From JBCCSZ01 sp039821145 (GTDB lineage Bacteria; Bacteroidota; Bacteroidia; Chitinophagales; Saprospiraceae), in assembly GCA_039821145.1 (NCBI GenBank), contig JBCBOS010000001.1, positions 434,001 to 498,000 on the forward strand: a DNA stretch of 64,000 bases. Direction: 5' to 3'. The position numbers and the translations under genes were made by a program. Numbering within the stretch: the first letter of the stretch is position 1; every line of letters starts with the position of its first letter. This document shows positions 1 through 11,300 of the stretch, one piece after another. The notes under the pieces are model-generated. The model made no database searches, had not been told where the DNA came from, and saw only the letters and a program-made list of their open reading frames with translations.

Positions 1-1368
1 CCCACATATGTCCCGAACTGGAACCACCCGGCTGCGAGAGGGAATCTCCATCAGTTGGGCATGTAAGACCAGGCGGGAAGGAATGATGCGAACGTCGGGC
101 TTGGCCAGGTGATTGACTGCATGACGCACAGAGGGCAGCACCGCTTCCCCCAAACCACCACAATCCAAAATCTCGGATACGATGAGGTCCACAGGCTCGG
201 ACAATTCCCTTCCGACAGAGAGTTGCAGAGACTTGAGCGCATGGACTTGGATGCGGTCGGCAAACTGATTGTCGGCAACAATCTGGGTGGCTGCTTTGGC
301 CAACATCGGCTGCATCTCGCAGGCGACGACTTGACGGGCACCCGCCCGGGCTGCCATCATGGACAGTAGCCCCGATCCAGCTCCGATGTCCAACACCAAA
401 TCACTCGGCCGAATGGCTTTTTCCAACGCCTTTTGGTATACCTCATTGCGGGCATCATCGGCCAGCATGGTAAAATGCCACTGTGGGATGGAGCGATTGA
501 ATAAGCGGCGAAGATTCTGTAAGGCTCCTTGATTGTCGGGGTCGATGTTGAGAGCCATTTGGTAATACTCCTCCGCCTTTGCCTTGTCGTTTTCTTCTTT
601 GGCAATGTTGCCAAGCAGGACGTAACAATTGGCGGCATTGGGCGGGAAGGTCGCTGCCTTTTGCAACAACTCCTTGGCCTTGTCATAGTCCAACAAGTCG
701 ATGTAGAGCTTGCCGAGGAAGGCCTGTGCCTGTGGATCATTTGGGTCGATGGCCAGGACCTGCTCATACAATGCCCGGGCTTCCTGGTTTTGTCCCATAT
801 CCACCAACAAACTACCAAGACTCAAAATGGATGGAATGTGAGTCGGCTGCAAGGCCAACAAGCGCCGAAGGACAGTGATGGCCTTTTCTTTTTGGTTCTC
901 GTAGGCATACAAGGCCCCAAGGGTATTGAGGGCTGGCAAAAAATCGGGCTGTAAGTTGAGGACCTTTTCCAATATGTGGATGCTGTCCGCATACCGCTTC
1001 TGCTGCACCAGCATGTTGCTGTAATTGAACAGGATGTCGGGCCGCTGATTTTCTATTTGAGGCAAGATGCTCTCCATCATCCTCAAGGCTTCGTCCACGC
1101 GATTTTGCTGACCGTACAATGCGCTCAGATTGGCAATGGCTTCTGTATTTTGAGGATTGAGCTGGAAGGCTCTTTCGAGATATTGTTGGGCTTCTTCGGT
1201 GCGCTGTTGGGCCAGCAAAAAACTGCCCAAGAGGCTCAAGGCGGAATCATTGTCTGGCTCCGAATCTACAAGCACTTGCACCATGCCAGTGGCCGCAGGA
1301 AGATCTCCACTTTGATAGACAGAGACGGCCTTTTCCATCACACTATGGGGGTCAGTGATTGGTTCCAT
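1..1368 (-). CDS. TPR protein with C-terminal protein arginine methyltransferase-like domain (partial, runs off left edge)
   Basis: The reading frame is open from the ATG at 1368 to base 1 (456 codons) with no stop, so the 3' end lies outside the window. The first ~290 residues are tandem tetratricopeptide repeats (recurring A.....G......A...Y..AL.I.P pattern). A class I SAM-dependent methyltransferase follows: motif I VLDIGAGSG near residue 322, the acidic VVACE strand, and SEILDCGGLGE, which places two glutamates as in the 'double-E' loop of arginine methyltransferases. The later IIPSRLVLHAQL stretch also fits the PRMT family. TPR followed by a PRMT core resembles the layout of eukaryotic PRMT9. 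It lies 127 bp downstream of the PPTase-like gene and on the same strand, so it may share the megaenzyme transcript. The substrate is unknown. A generic ribosomal-protein-type methyltransferase is the alternative. The fold is confident, the arginine specificity is inferred. Confidence 0.85.
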   Translation of the reverse strand, partial: MEPITDPHSVMEKAVSVYQSGDLPAATGMVQVLVDSEPDNDSALSLLGSFLLAQQRTEEAQQYLERAFQLNPQNTEAIANLSALYGQQNRVDEALRMMESILPQIENQRPDILFNYSNMLVQQKRYADSIHILEKVLNLQPDFLPALNTLGALYAYENQKEKAITVLRRLLALQPTHIPSILSLGSLLVDMGQNQEARALYEQVLAIDPNDPQAQAFLGKLYIDLLDYDKAKELLQKAATFPPNAANCYVLLGNIAKEENDKAKAEEYYQMALNIDPDNQGALQNLRRLFNRSIPQWHFTMLADDARNEVYQKALEKAIRPSDLVLDIGAGSGLLSMMAARAGARQVVACEMQPMLAKAATQIVADNQFADRIQVHALKSLQLSVGRELSEPVDLIVSEILDCGGLGEAVLPSVRHAVNHLAKPDVRIIPSRLVLHAQLMEIPSRSRVVPVRDICG

Positions 1369-1494
1369 TTTTCGGGGTTTGTCACAATTTGGATAGTAAG
1401 ATACAGAATTTGTCCTGTAGATTCTAATTTTTCTCTCTAGCCTGTGCCCCCACCCCAACTCTCTTACTTACTCAACAAAATTTATCCGACAGCC

Positions 1495-2274
1495 TCATCG
1501 CGCCATCCACTGGTAAAAGCGCAAGACGCCATGCATGCCCTCCATGGCCAAGCTTCCCACATAATGCTGGTCCAATCCAAAAGAGTAGATGTAATACGGC
1601 CCCTTCCCAAAACTAGGTGAAATGCCTTCCGTTCTCCCTCGATTCATGCTGGGCCCCAGCTCCCTTGCCACCATCTCGTCCACCCGGCCCAGTCCAGTGG
1701 CTTGCAACAATGCCCCTCGCCGCGCTCGGTATTCAAAGATGCTTCCCGTATTGGAGACAGGAACCTGAGATACTCCCTCTGCAGGCGTCTGATAGTGGCC
1801 AGAAATGCTTCTTCCACCATAGCCAGGCATCATCTTTTCCAGATATACACCAATGCGCAGTTCGGGATGCTGGCGGCGAAAGGCCAATAAAACTTTGTTG
1901 CCCTGGTAAGCAAAGTTGAAGGCAATGTCTGCGTTTTCCAGATAGGGGTTTCTATTGGGATCCGAGCGCAGGACCAATTCTCTGGCCGGGATGTTTTGGT
2001 AAGTGGACAGCAGTTGCCGGAGCACTGCACGCGCTGCGATGAAGCGCTGGCGTTCCGACTCGTCTGTACACGACCGGGATTTTTCCAACTCATCCTCTCG
2101 TAAATTGCTGGCCAGAAAAATCCAATCTTCTGCTTTCAAGCGCCGCAAATCAATCAACCATACGTCGGTATGATTGGAAGGCAATAAATACTCTGGCCGT
2201 TGAATCTTCCAGTTCGTCTGTTTCATTTCGATGCAATGAATTCTCATGTCTCTTGTTTTTTCTGAGTTCTGCAC
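1495..2274 (-). CDS. Sfp-type 4'-phosphopantetheinyl transferase homologue with degenerate active site
   Basis: At 259 residues this has the length and pattern of Sfp-type PPTases: the R..AARAVLRQLLS.Y helix, an N.PYL substrate loop, FNFAYQG where Sfp has FNISHSG, IGVYLEKM where Sfp has IGIDIEKT, and a C-terminal helix R..GALLQATGLG where Sfp has W..KES.IKQEGKG. Aligned by eye, Sfp His90 becomes Tyr, Mg-binding Asp107 becomes Tyr, Glu151 becomes Gly, Lys155 becomes Gln and Trp147 becomes Arg; only Glu109 is kept. The enzyme family moves phosphopantetheine from CoA to carrier proteins, but this copy lacks the residues needed for that. It starts 70 bp after the megaenzyme stop on the same strand. 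The longest frame begins with GTG at 2274. The ATG at 2247 (MRIHCIEM) is an equally good or better start. The frame is intact, so it looks maintained rather than decayed. Confidence 0.85.
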   Translation of the reverse strand: MQNSEKTRDMRIHCIEMKQTNWKIQRPEYLLPSNHTDVWLIDLRRLKAEDWIFLASNLREDELEKSRSCTDESERQRFIAARAVLRQLLSTYQNIPARELVLRSDPNRNPYLENADIAFNFAYQGNKVLLAFRRQHPELRIGVYLEKMMPGYGGRSISGHYQTPAEGVSQVPVSNTGSIFEYRARRGALLQATGLGRVDEMVARELGPSMNRGRTEGISPSFGKGPYYIYSFGLDQHYVGSLAMEGMHGVLRFYQWMAR

Positions 2275-2343
2275 TCTCGTGCCAAATCATTCTTTTCTGC
2301 TATCGAAAATCAGTATGTATCGGGCCAATGCCAGTCGAATCGG

Positions 2344-5300
2344 TTAGCTTAGACTTTTGAGTTTTGTGTCGTATTGACAAAGCAGATCATCTTGCTGAAA
2401 ACAGCGGTCCAGTGTCTGCTGCAAGGTTTTTGCAAAGGTCTCTCCATGTGGAGGATTGAACAAATGCAGGTGGTCGCCGGGGACTTCGTGGATGGAAATT
2501 TCCCCCTCGATGAAGGGATGCCAACCCAAATACTCAAAGTCATCGACGTAAAACCTGCGTTCTACTGCTCGGAAGAGGTGTAGGTCGCCATCGTAGGCCG
2601 TGATGCGATAGCGTTCGAAAGCCAACTTGTTTTTCTGATCTACTCTTGCACCAAATTCTTCTACACCAGCTTGTTCCTCTGTCTTGGCATCCGCTTGCAA
2701 CAGTTGGTACTTCCAACGTTTCCAACGCCTGTGAAGACTCTTGGACTTGTAGCGCAAGCCATCCAAAGGCCGCCGGGCCAGCAGCGAAATGTTCCAGGCC
2801 ACTTTTTTGCCCAAGTTGGAAAGTTGTTGGTAATACCCATTGTGGGCCTGCCCGGTAATCGATTGGCGGACCACGGTATCAAAGACGCCAAGCATGGCCA
2901 TTTCCTTGCCCATCTTCTGCAGCTGGCGGGCCATCTCAAAGGCAATGAGTCCCCCAAATGAATAGCCCGCAATGGCATAAGGCCCCTCCGGATTTTGTTG
3001 CAATATCTCTGACAGGTAATGGGCTGCGATGTCTTCTATGGCATCCAAAGGTTCTTCTTTGCCATCCAGTCCCCGCGCCTGCAAGGCATAGATGGGCTGT
3101 TCTTCATCCATGTAGCGCGACAACATTTCGTACATCAAGACATGCAATCCGGCCCCGTGTACCAAGTAGATGGGTGGCTTGGAACCGCTGGCCTTGATGG
3201 CGATCAAAGAACTGTAAGACGTCTCTTGGTTGTACTCATCTACCAGGCGAGCCAGTTGGCGAATGCTCGGATGCTCCAGCAACACGGCCAAAGGCAACAC
3301 AAAGCCCTTTTCCTCCCGAATGCGCGCCATAAGTTGAATCGCAATCAGAGAATGCCCGCCCAACTCAAAGAAGTTGTCTGTCACCCCCAAGGCCTGCATG
3401 CCCAACAGTTCTGACCATTGCGCCAACAACCACTTTTCCGTCTCTGTACGAGCCTCTTCCCGCTCTCGCCCTGCTTCTAACAGTCCCAAGTCCGGTACAG
3501 GCAAAGCGTTGCGATTGACTTTCTGACTCGCTGTCAAGGGAAATTCTTTCATCTGTACGTAAGCAGTTGGCAGCATGTAGTCTGGCAACTTTTGCTGTAG
3601 AAATTCCTTGAGCATCAAGGCCGTGGGAGGATGGCCATTGCTGGCAACCACATAAGCGACCAGCCGCTGTTCACCCACTTGGTCATTGCGAATCACGACC
3701 ACATTTTCGCGCACTTCTGGGTGTTGTGCCAAGGCAGATTCCACCTCTCCCAACTCGATCCGAAACCCTCTCACCTTGACCTGATTATCGGCCCGCTGAA
3801 GATACTCCAATCGTCCATCCGGCAGGTACCTGGCCATGTCTCCACTCCGGTACAATCTCGGGCCACCAATCCCTCCGAAGGGGTTTTCCACAAACTTTTC
3901 CACATTCAGGTCAGCGCGCTTGAAATATCCTTCTGGCGCCACTCCTTCTCCACCGATGTACAGCTCACCTGGCACCCCAATGGGTACCTGCTGCTTGTGT
4001 TCATCCAAGAGATACAGGGCCACGTTGGAGATGGGATGCCCAATTGCCTCATAGCCTGAAGAGGGCCTGGCTTGCAAGTCCTCTACTGTCAACAATTGTA
4101 GACTCGACCAAATGGTGGTCTCAGTAGGCCCATAGATGTTGTACACTCGACTGCCACAAGACAGCAACTGCTTGGCCAGCTCCCGGGTCAGCCCCTCTCC
4201 CCCACTCAATATGCTCAGGCCACCGTGCCCGCGCCAACCAGCAGCCAATAACATGCGCCAGGTAGATGGCGTGGCCTGCATCAAGCTCGGCTGAAAACGC
4301 TCCAGCTCTTCCTTCAACAGAAACCCATCCGTTTTGACAGCCTCTGGCGATACAATCGTACGGCCCCCAATCATCAATGGCAAAAAGAAATCCTGTACCG
4401 AGGGATCAAAGGCGATGGATGCCACTCCATAGTTGACGGTGTTGTGGTCCAATTCCAAGGCATCGCGAATGGCCAAGTGGTGGTCGATGACTGCCCGATG
4501 CGGAATCAGCACGCCCTTTGGCCGCCCACTCGAACCAGAGGTGTAATTGATGTAGGCATACTCATGGGCTTCCACGGTGGGCAAAGGGGGTGTAGAGCCA
4601 TTGAGTGCAGACAAAGATTGCTCGTAAAAAATGATCTTGCCACCAAATGCAGGCAAGCGATCCTTCATGGGCTGATGGGTCAGCAAAAAATTGGCTTGCA
4701 CATCTTCCATGATGACCTGAAGTCGCTCCAGTGGATTGGCCGGGTCGAGTGGCACGTAGATGGCCCCTGCTTTCATACAGGCCAACAGGCTGATCACCAA
4801 GTCTGTGGATCGATCGAAAAAGACACCGACAAAATCTCCTTTTTGTATCCCTTTGGCCACCAGATTTTCCGCCAGTCGCTTGGAAGCATCTTCCAATTGG
4901 TCATAGCGCAATTCTTTTTGGCCAGATGCCAATGCGATGCGATTGGGATGCTGCCGAGCCTGTTGACTGATCCATTGGTGTACGCAAATGTCGCGGGGGT
5001 AGTCTGCCCGGGGATATTGCCAGGATTGCAACAACTGCTGCTCGGTATCTGGCAAGATGTTCAGCCGTGAGACAGATTGAGAAGGATCGGCAATGATGCT
5101 TTGCAACAAGCAATGAAATTCCGCCAATCGACGCTGAATGCTCAGGGAATCGAATAGGTCGGTGTTGTAAATCCATTCAAAGCATGCTCCCTCCGACAGT
5201 GGTTTGACATTGATGAAACTGTCGAAGGTTTCGTATTTGCGAACGATGGGCGACAACTCCGTGCGCAAATGCCCCATCTGAAAATCTCCTGTGGGGCTGT

Positions 5301-8300
5301 CCATATTGAACAAAACCGAAATCATGGGTTGGCGTCCTGGATCGCGCGGCAACTTCAACTGGCGAACCAAGGCCCCCAGGCTGTACCGCTGGTGCTCAAA
5401 GGCATCCAAGATTTGGGGACGCATGGCTTTGAGGTGTTCTTGAAAGGATGCATCCGGATGAATGGAGGTGCGCACGGGAAGCAGGTTGACAGCATGGGCC
5501 ACCAATTGATCAAAGCCTGCCACAGCTTGTCCCGAAGCCACCAATCCCAGTACAAATTCTTCCTGCCGCGACAGTCGATGCAAAAGGGTTTGGAAGGCAG
5601 TGTACAGGAGAATAAAAAGGGTTGTGCCTTCTTTGGCAGCCACTTCTTTCAACTGCGAGATCATCTCCTCAGACAAATGGAGTTTTTCAATCTTCGCATC
5701 ATAGGTTTTGCGCACTGGTCGAAGTCGATCCGTTGGCAATTCCAAGAGTGGCACACCATCGGCAAACTGCTGGGCCCAATAGGATTGATTGGCCGCATAG
5801 GAATCTGTCTGTTGGAAAGCTCTTTCCTCGGCAACAAATTCGCTGAGCTGTTCGGCTGGCTCCCATTCTGCTGTTTGTCCATTTTGACGAGCCGCAAAAA
5901 TGCGGGCCAGATCGTTGAACAAGACCCCCAAGGCCCAACCATCGGCGATGGCATGGTGGGCTGTCATCAACAGACAATGCCGCTCAGAACTCAACCGCAA
6001 CAATCGCCAACGCACCAATGGCCCCTCGAACAAGTCCAACGGATGCGCTGTCTCCGCTTCACAAGCTTTGGCAAATTCTGCCTCCCGCTCCTTGGGTTCA
6101 AGCCCCGACAAATCCAAAATGGGTAAATCACACTCCAGTGTCGACAAAATGTGCTGAACTGTTTCCTCTGCATCAAAATGGCAGCGCAGGGCTTCGTGCC
6201 TGTCCGTCAATTGCTGAATACTTTCCTTCAATGTCTCCACGTCCAACGGACCATCCAACAACATCTTGCTGGACAAATTGTAGGCTGCAGCTGCTTCCGC
6301 TCCCAGGCGTTGTTCAACCCACACCTCTTGCTGACCCTCCGTCAGCGGAAGCTTCTTTTTTGCGGCAGTCTTCACCCCTCCACTGGTTGTTGCCTCATCT
6401 TGATAAGGTGGATAAACAATGTGGTGGTGATCTTTCGGCTCCCCCATGTGTATTTTGAAAAATCCGGCCATCTGCATTTCCCGGATGCTTTCCTCCATGA
6501 CTTCCAGGGTGAAATCGAGGTCCTCTTCCGTATGTGCCGTGGACACCAAGCCCGCCTTTTCCAGCAGGTGGACTCCCTTGAGTTTTAGGTAGTAAAAAAA
6601 CAATCGAGACAGTGGGTTGCTGTCTGTCACCTTGATGGCCACCACCGAAGCAGTCGATAAGACTTGCAGGGGCACCTTGGTCCGCACAAACAATTCTTTG
6701 ATGCGCTCGGCAAAGCGGGCCGTCTTGGCATTGAGGTCTTCGTAGAGTTTGGGACCGCGGGCTTTGATCTCGCTGAGTGCGGCATAGGAAGCGGCTAGGC
6801 TGAGGGGATGTTTGACAAATGTTCCCCCAAAGAAGGTCACTCCAGCCTGAGGTGTAGAGCCATCTCCGAAGGTCCAATACCCACCATCAAAGCAGTCCAT
6901 GAACCGCGCCTTGCCCGCCACTGCTGCCATGGGAAGACCGCCGGAAATGATCTTGCCATAGGCCACGATGTCCGCTTCCACGCCATACCATTGCTGGGCA
7001 CCGCGGGGTGCGACCCGAAAGCCCGTGATCATTTCGTCGAACAACAAGGCGATGTCTTTTTGCTGGGTCAATTCCCGAATGCGATGCAAGAGTTCTCCGT
7101 GCTGTTGATGGGGATTGTTGGGTTGGACGGGCTCGATGATGACGGCAGCCAAGTCGTCGGCATGGTCTTCGATTTGTTGCAGTACGCCGGGATCGTGGTA
7201 GTTCAAGACCAGGACATTTTCCACCAAAAAAGAGGGAATCCCTGGAGAAACAGGCAGGGAGATGGAACGACCATTTCGCTTGACGGAGCGAACCAACATT
7301 TCGTCGGCTATGCCGTGGTAATCGCCTTCGAATACAGCAATGCGGTCTTTTCCTGTGGCCATGCGCGCCGCCCTCACCGAGGCAGAAATGGCCTCCGATC
7401 CGGTATTGACCAAAGTGACTCGCTCCATGCCGGTCAATTCCGCCAATAGCTCTGCAACTTTCTTGGCCAGCGGCGTATTGACCCCCAGCTCGAAGCCTTT
7501 GTCCAACTGCTGGCGAACGGCCTCCTGAATGAAATCGGGCGAGTGCCCAAAGAGGCTGATGCCAAATGCCATCCGAAAGTCGACATATCTGTTGCCATCC
7601 ACATCCCAAATGTGGGCGCCTTTGGATCGCTCCACCGCGATTTGGTACACCATGTCTTTCCACAAGCGATGGAAGCCCGTAATGGAACGAGGATCGGCCA
7701 ATTTTTTGCGTTGCTGCTGAGCGAGTTGCTGAGAGCCTTTGGTCCGCTGTGTATAGGCGGTGATGAGTTCTTGCAAATATTGCTGTTCTTTTTCGCCAAA
7801 TTCTGCCCCCTTCTTTTGATCAATGGGTTTCCAGGGCCCGTGAGCAGCTCCTTCCTTTTTGCTCACAATGCCCGTCTGAGCAGTTGGCATTTTTTCGTCC
7901 CTTTCCTGGGCCTTCGCAGGTGGATCGGCAGCCGGAGGTGGTACTGTCAAGTCCTGACTGTGGCCATTGCCTTGTACAAGGGGAGAGCTGGCCGACCGTG
8001 CCCCCAACAATTGCAATTGCTGCTCCATCAGGCGCAGCTGTTGCTGTACAATCCCTTCCAATCCCTCTGATGCGATGGGGGTCATGGGCACGATGGGAGT
8101 GGCAACAGGAGCAGGAGAAACTGCTTTGGGAAGAACAGCCACGGGGGGCTCTGCCTTGGAAGCCGGAGCCTGCCGCTCGGCCACTTCTTCTGCCAAAGCT
8201 TCGGCGGGCAACTTCTCGTCGAGTAGACCCGCCAGTGCTGCCAGATTGGGTACTTCTTCCAGCAGTTGGCGGAAACTCAATTTGACCTTCAGCTGCTTTT

Positions 8301-11300
8301 TGATCTTGTTGGTGGCCTGGGTCAGGAAAAGGGAGTCAAAGCCCATCTCCAAAAAGGTGGCCTGGTCTTTCATGTCGTTTTGCGGAATGCCACTCAACTG
8401 GTGGAAAATGTCTTTTAGTTTTTCCTTGAGCAGCTCCTTTCGGGTAAAGCGGGGAGCATTCATGTCTTTATTGTCTAATTTATGGCGGAGATGTTCCTGA
8501 AAGGGGAAATCCGTTGCAGTGGTCGCCTGGGGTTTGGGGTCGATCCAATGCCGTTGTTTGTCAAATGGATAAGAAGGCAGAGCTGTCCGTCGGGCTTCTG
8601 CAGCATCAAATGCCTTGTCGATGGGAAAGCCGTTCATCCAAAGCCTTCCAGCGGTTGTGAGGAAAAATTGTACATCATCGGTTTTTTCTCTGGGATGTCG
8701 CAGGGAAGCCAAGATGCTTTGCTGGGCAGAACGGGCGGGATGCTGGCGGCTGAATGTACTAAGCGTTTGGCCTGGTCCCACCTCCAAAAGCACTCGTCCT
8801 TTCAACTCCAGAATGCGTTCAATTCCCTCGGAAAATCGAACGGTCTGCCGCAAATGACGGAGCCAATAGGAAGCTTGTTGTACCTCCTCTTCGTCCACCC
8901 AATCGCCCGTCACATTGGATACGATGGGAATGCTTGGTGGATGGAAGTTGATGTTTTTCAGAAAGGCACCAAATGATTCGAGGATGGGTTCGACTTCCCG
9001 AGAATGGGCCGCCACTGAGATCTGCAAGACAGAACAATGCACCTCCTGCGCCTCCAGTTTTTGTCGAATGCGCTCGATGGCTTCTTCTGAACCAGAGACC
9101 ACACATTGGCCGGGTTTGTTGATGGCAGCAATGTCGAGATCGCCTTCCAAGAAGGGTTGCAATTCTTTTTCGGAAAGGGCCACACTGAGCATGCCTCCCT
9201 TCGGCAATTCTAGAAATAACTCTCCCCGACGACTGACCATCGCCAGGGCATCTTCCAAGGAAAATACGCCAGCCAAGCAAGCTGCTGTATATTCTCCCAG
9301 GCTGTGCCCAATCATTTCACTTGGCTGCAGCCCCCAATCCATCCACAGACGAGCTGTTGCATATTCGATGGCAAAGAGCAAACAAATGGCATGCTGAGAT
9401 TGCCGGATCGGATTGCTTTCCAAGGGAGCATCGGGCGGAAACAGTACCTCTCGCAAATCCAGTTGGTGATTGGCCTGTAAAATCTCCAGACATTCATCAA
9501 CCGCATCGCGGAACACAGGATAAGCATTGTACAAGCCCAAGCCCATGTTGCTGTGCTGTGCGCCTCCACCGGGGAAGAGAAAACAAAGGCCGGAAGCTTC
9601 TGTCAAACTCGCCTTTTCCCATTCGCCTGCCACCAATCGCCTCTCCACATCTGCAGCATCTGCCCCAACGATAAAAGCGCGTTTGGAAAAATACTGCCGC
9701 CCCATTCCCAAGGTAAATGCCACATCGGCCAGTGGCGTCTCGGGAACATCTGACAGGAAAGTGGCCAAACGATCTGTCATTCGGTGCAAGGCTTCTTCTT
9801 GCTTTGCAGACCAAATCAACAGCTCGCTCTTCGATTCTTTTTTCGTTGTGGAAAGGCGAAGCGGTGCCTCCTCCAAAATGATGTGCGCATTGGTTCCTCC
9901 CAATCCAAAAGAACTCACGCCAGCCCGTCGCACCTGATCCGTCCGCTTCCAATCCCGCAACCGATCGTTGACGAAGAAAGGACTGTCCGCAAAAGGGATT
10001 TGGGGATTGGGGGTTTGAAAATGCAGGCTGGCGGGAAGTTGCTCCTTTTGCAAGGCCAGCACCGTTTTGATGATGCCCACCAAGCAAGCGCCCGCATCCA
10101 AATGTCCAATGTTGGTTTTCACCGAGCCAATGGCACAAAACTGTTTTTGATCAGTAAATGTTCGAAACGCCTTCGTCAGGCCAGCCACTTCTATGGGGTC
10201 GCCAATGCGGGTTCCCGTCCCATGCGCCTCGATGTAGCTCACCGTCTCCGGATGAACACCCGAACGCTCGTAAGCCTGTTGAATGGCCGTTGATTGACCT
10301 GCAATTCCAGGAGCTGTAAATCCGATCTTTTCCGATCCGTCATTGTTGATGGCCGAGCCTCGAATGACAGCCAGGATGTTGTCTTTGTCCGCCACTGCCT
10401 CTTCCAGGCGCTTGAGTACGATGAACGCCATCCCATTGCCGCGGACCATCCCCTGGGCACTCGCATCAAAGGCCCGACAATAGCCATCTGGAGACAGGGC
10501 ATGCCCTTCGGTATGCACATGCCCGGACTGCAGCGGAGGCTGGATGCGCCCTCCTCCGACCAGCACCATGTCACTGTCGCCTTGGAGCAAGCTTTGGCAA
10601 GCCAGGTGAACACTGACGCCAGAGCTGGAGCAGGCCGTTTGGACGTTGACTGCCGGACCTCTCAAGTTCAGTCGGTAGGCCACACGGGTCGCGGGAAAAT
10701 CCTTTTCCTGACTGGTCCCCTTGGTAAAGTCTTCCACCGTTTGGAAGTAGTTGGGGTGGGTCAGCACATTGTGAACCAAATAGGTGTTGCGAGCCACGCC
10801 ACCAAAAACAGCAATTCGGCCATGGTAGCGCGAGGGATCACAGCCAGCCCGTTCCAGGGCAGCATGGGCCTGTTCGAGAAAAATCCGATGCTGGGGGTCC
10901 ATCAAGGCCGCCTCCTTGGGATGGATGCCAAAGAAGCTCGCGTCAAAACATTCTGCATCGTCCAACGGCATTCCCCGGCGGACGTAATCTGGATCGTCGA
11001 CCAGATCGACAGAGATTCCAGCGGCCAGCAACTCCTCTCGACTGAATTCCCGGCTGACATCTTTTTCGTCCAAAAGATTTTGCCAAAAAGTCTCGGGATT
11101 GTCCGCTCCCGGGACGCGCAGCGACAGTCCAACGATGGCCACCGCCTGTTGTGTTGGTTTTGTTTGTTGTTCAGAGTCCTCTGGTGCATCGGGATAGCGG
11201 AAGTAGCGAGCCAACTCCCAGCTGGGAGGACTCAAGAAATTGTCTTTCCACACCCCTTTCCACTTGTCTGCCAAGCGAGGATCGATGCGCCCATGTTCGA

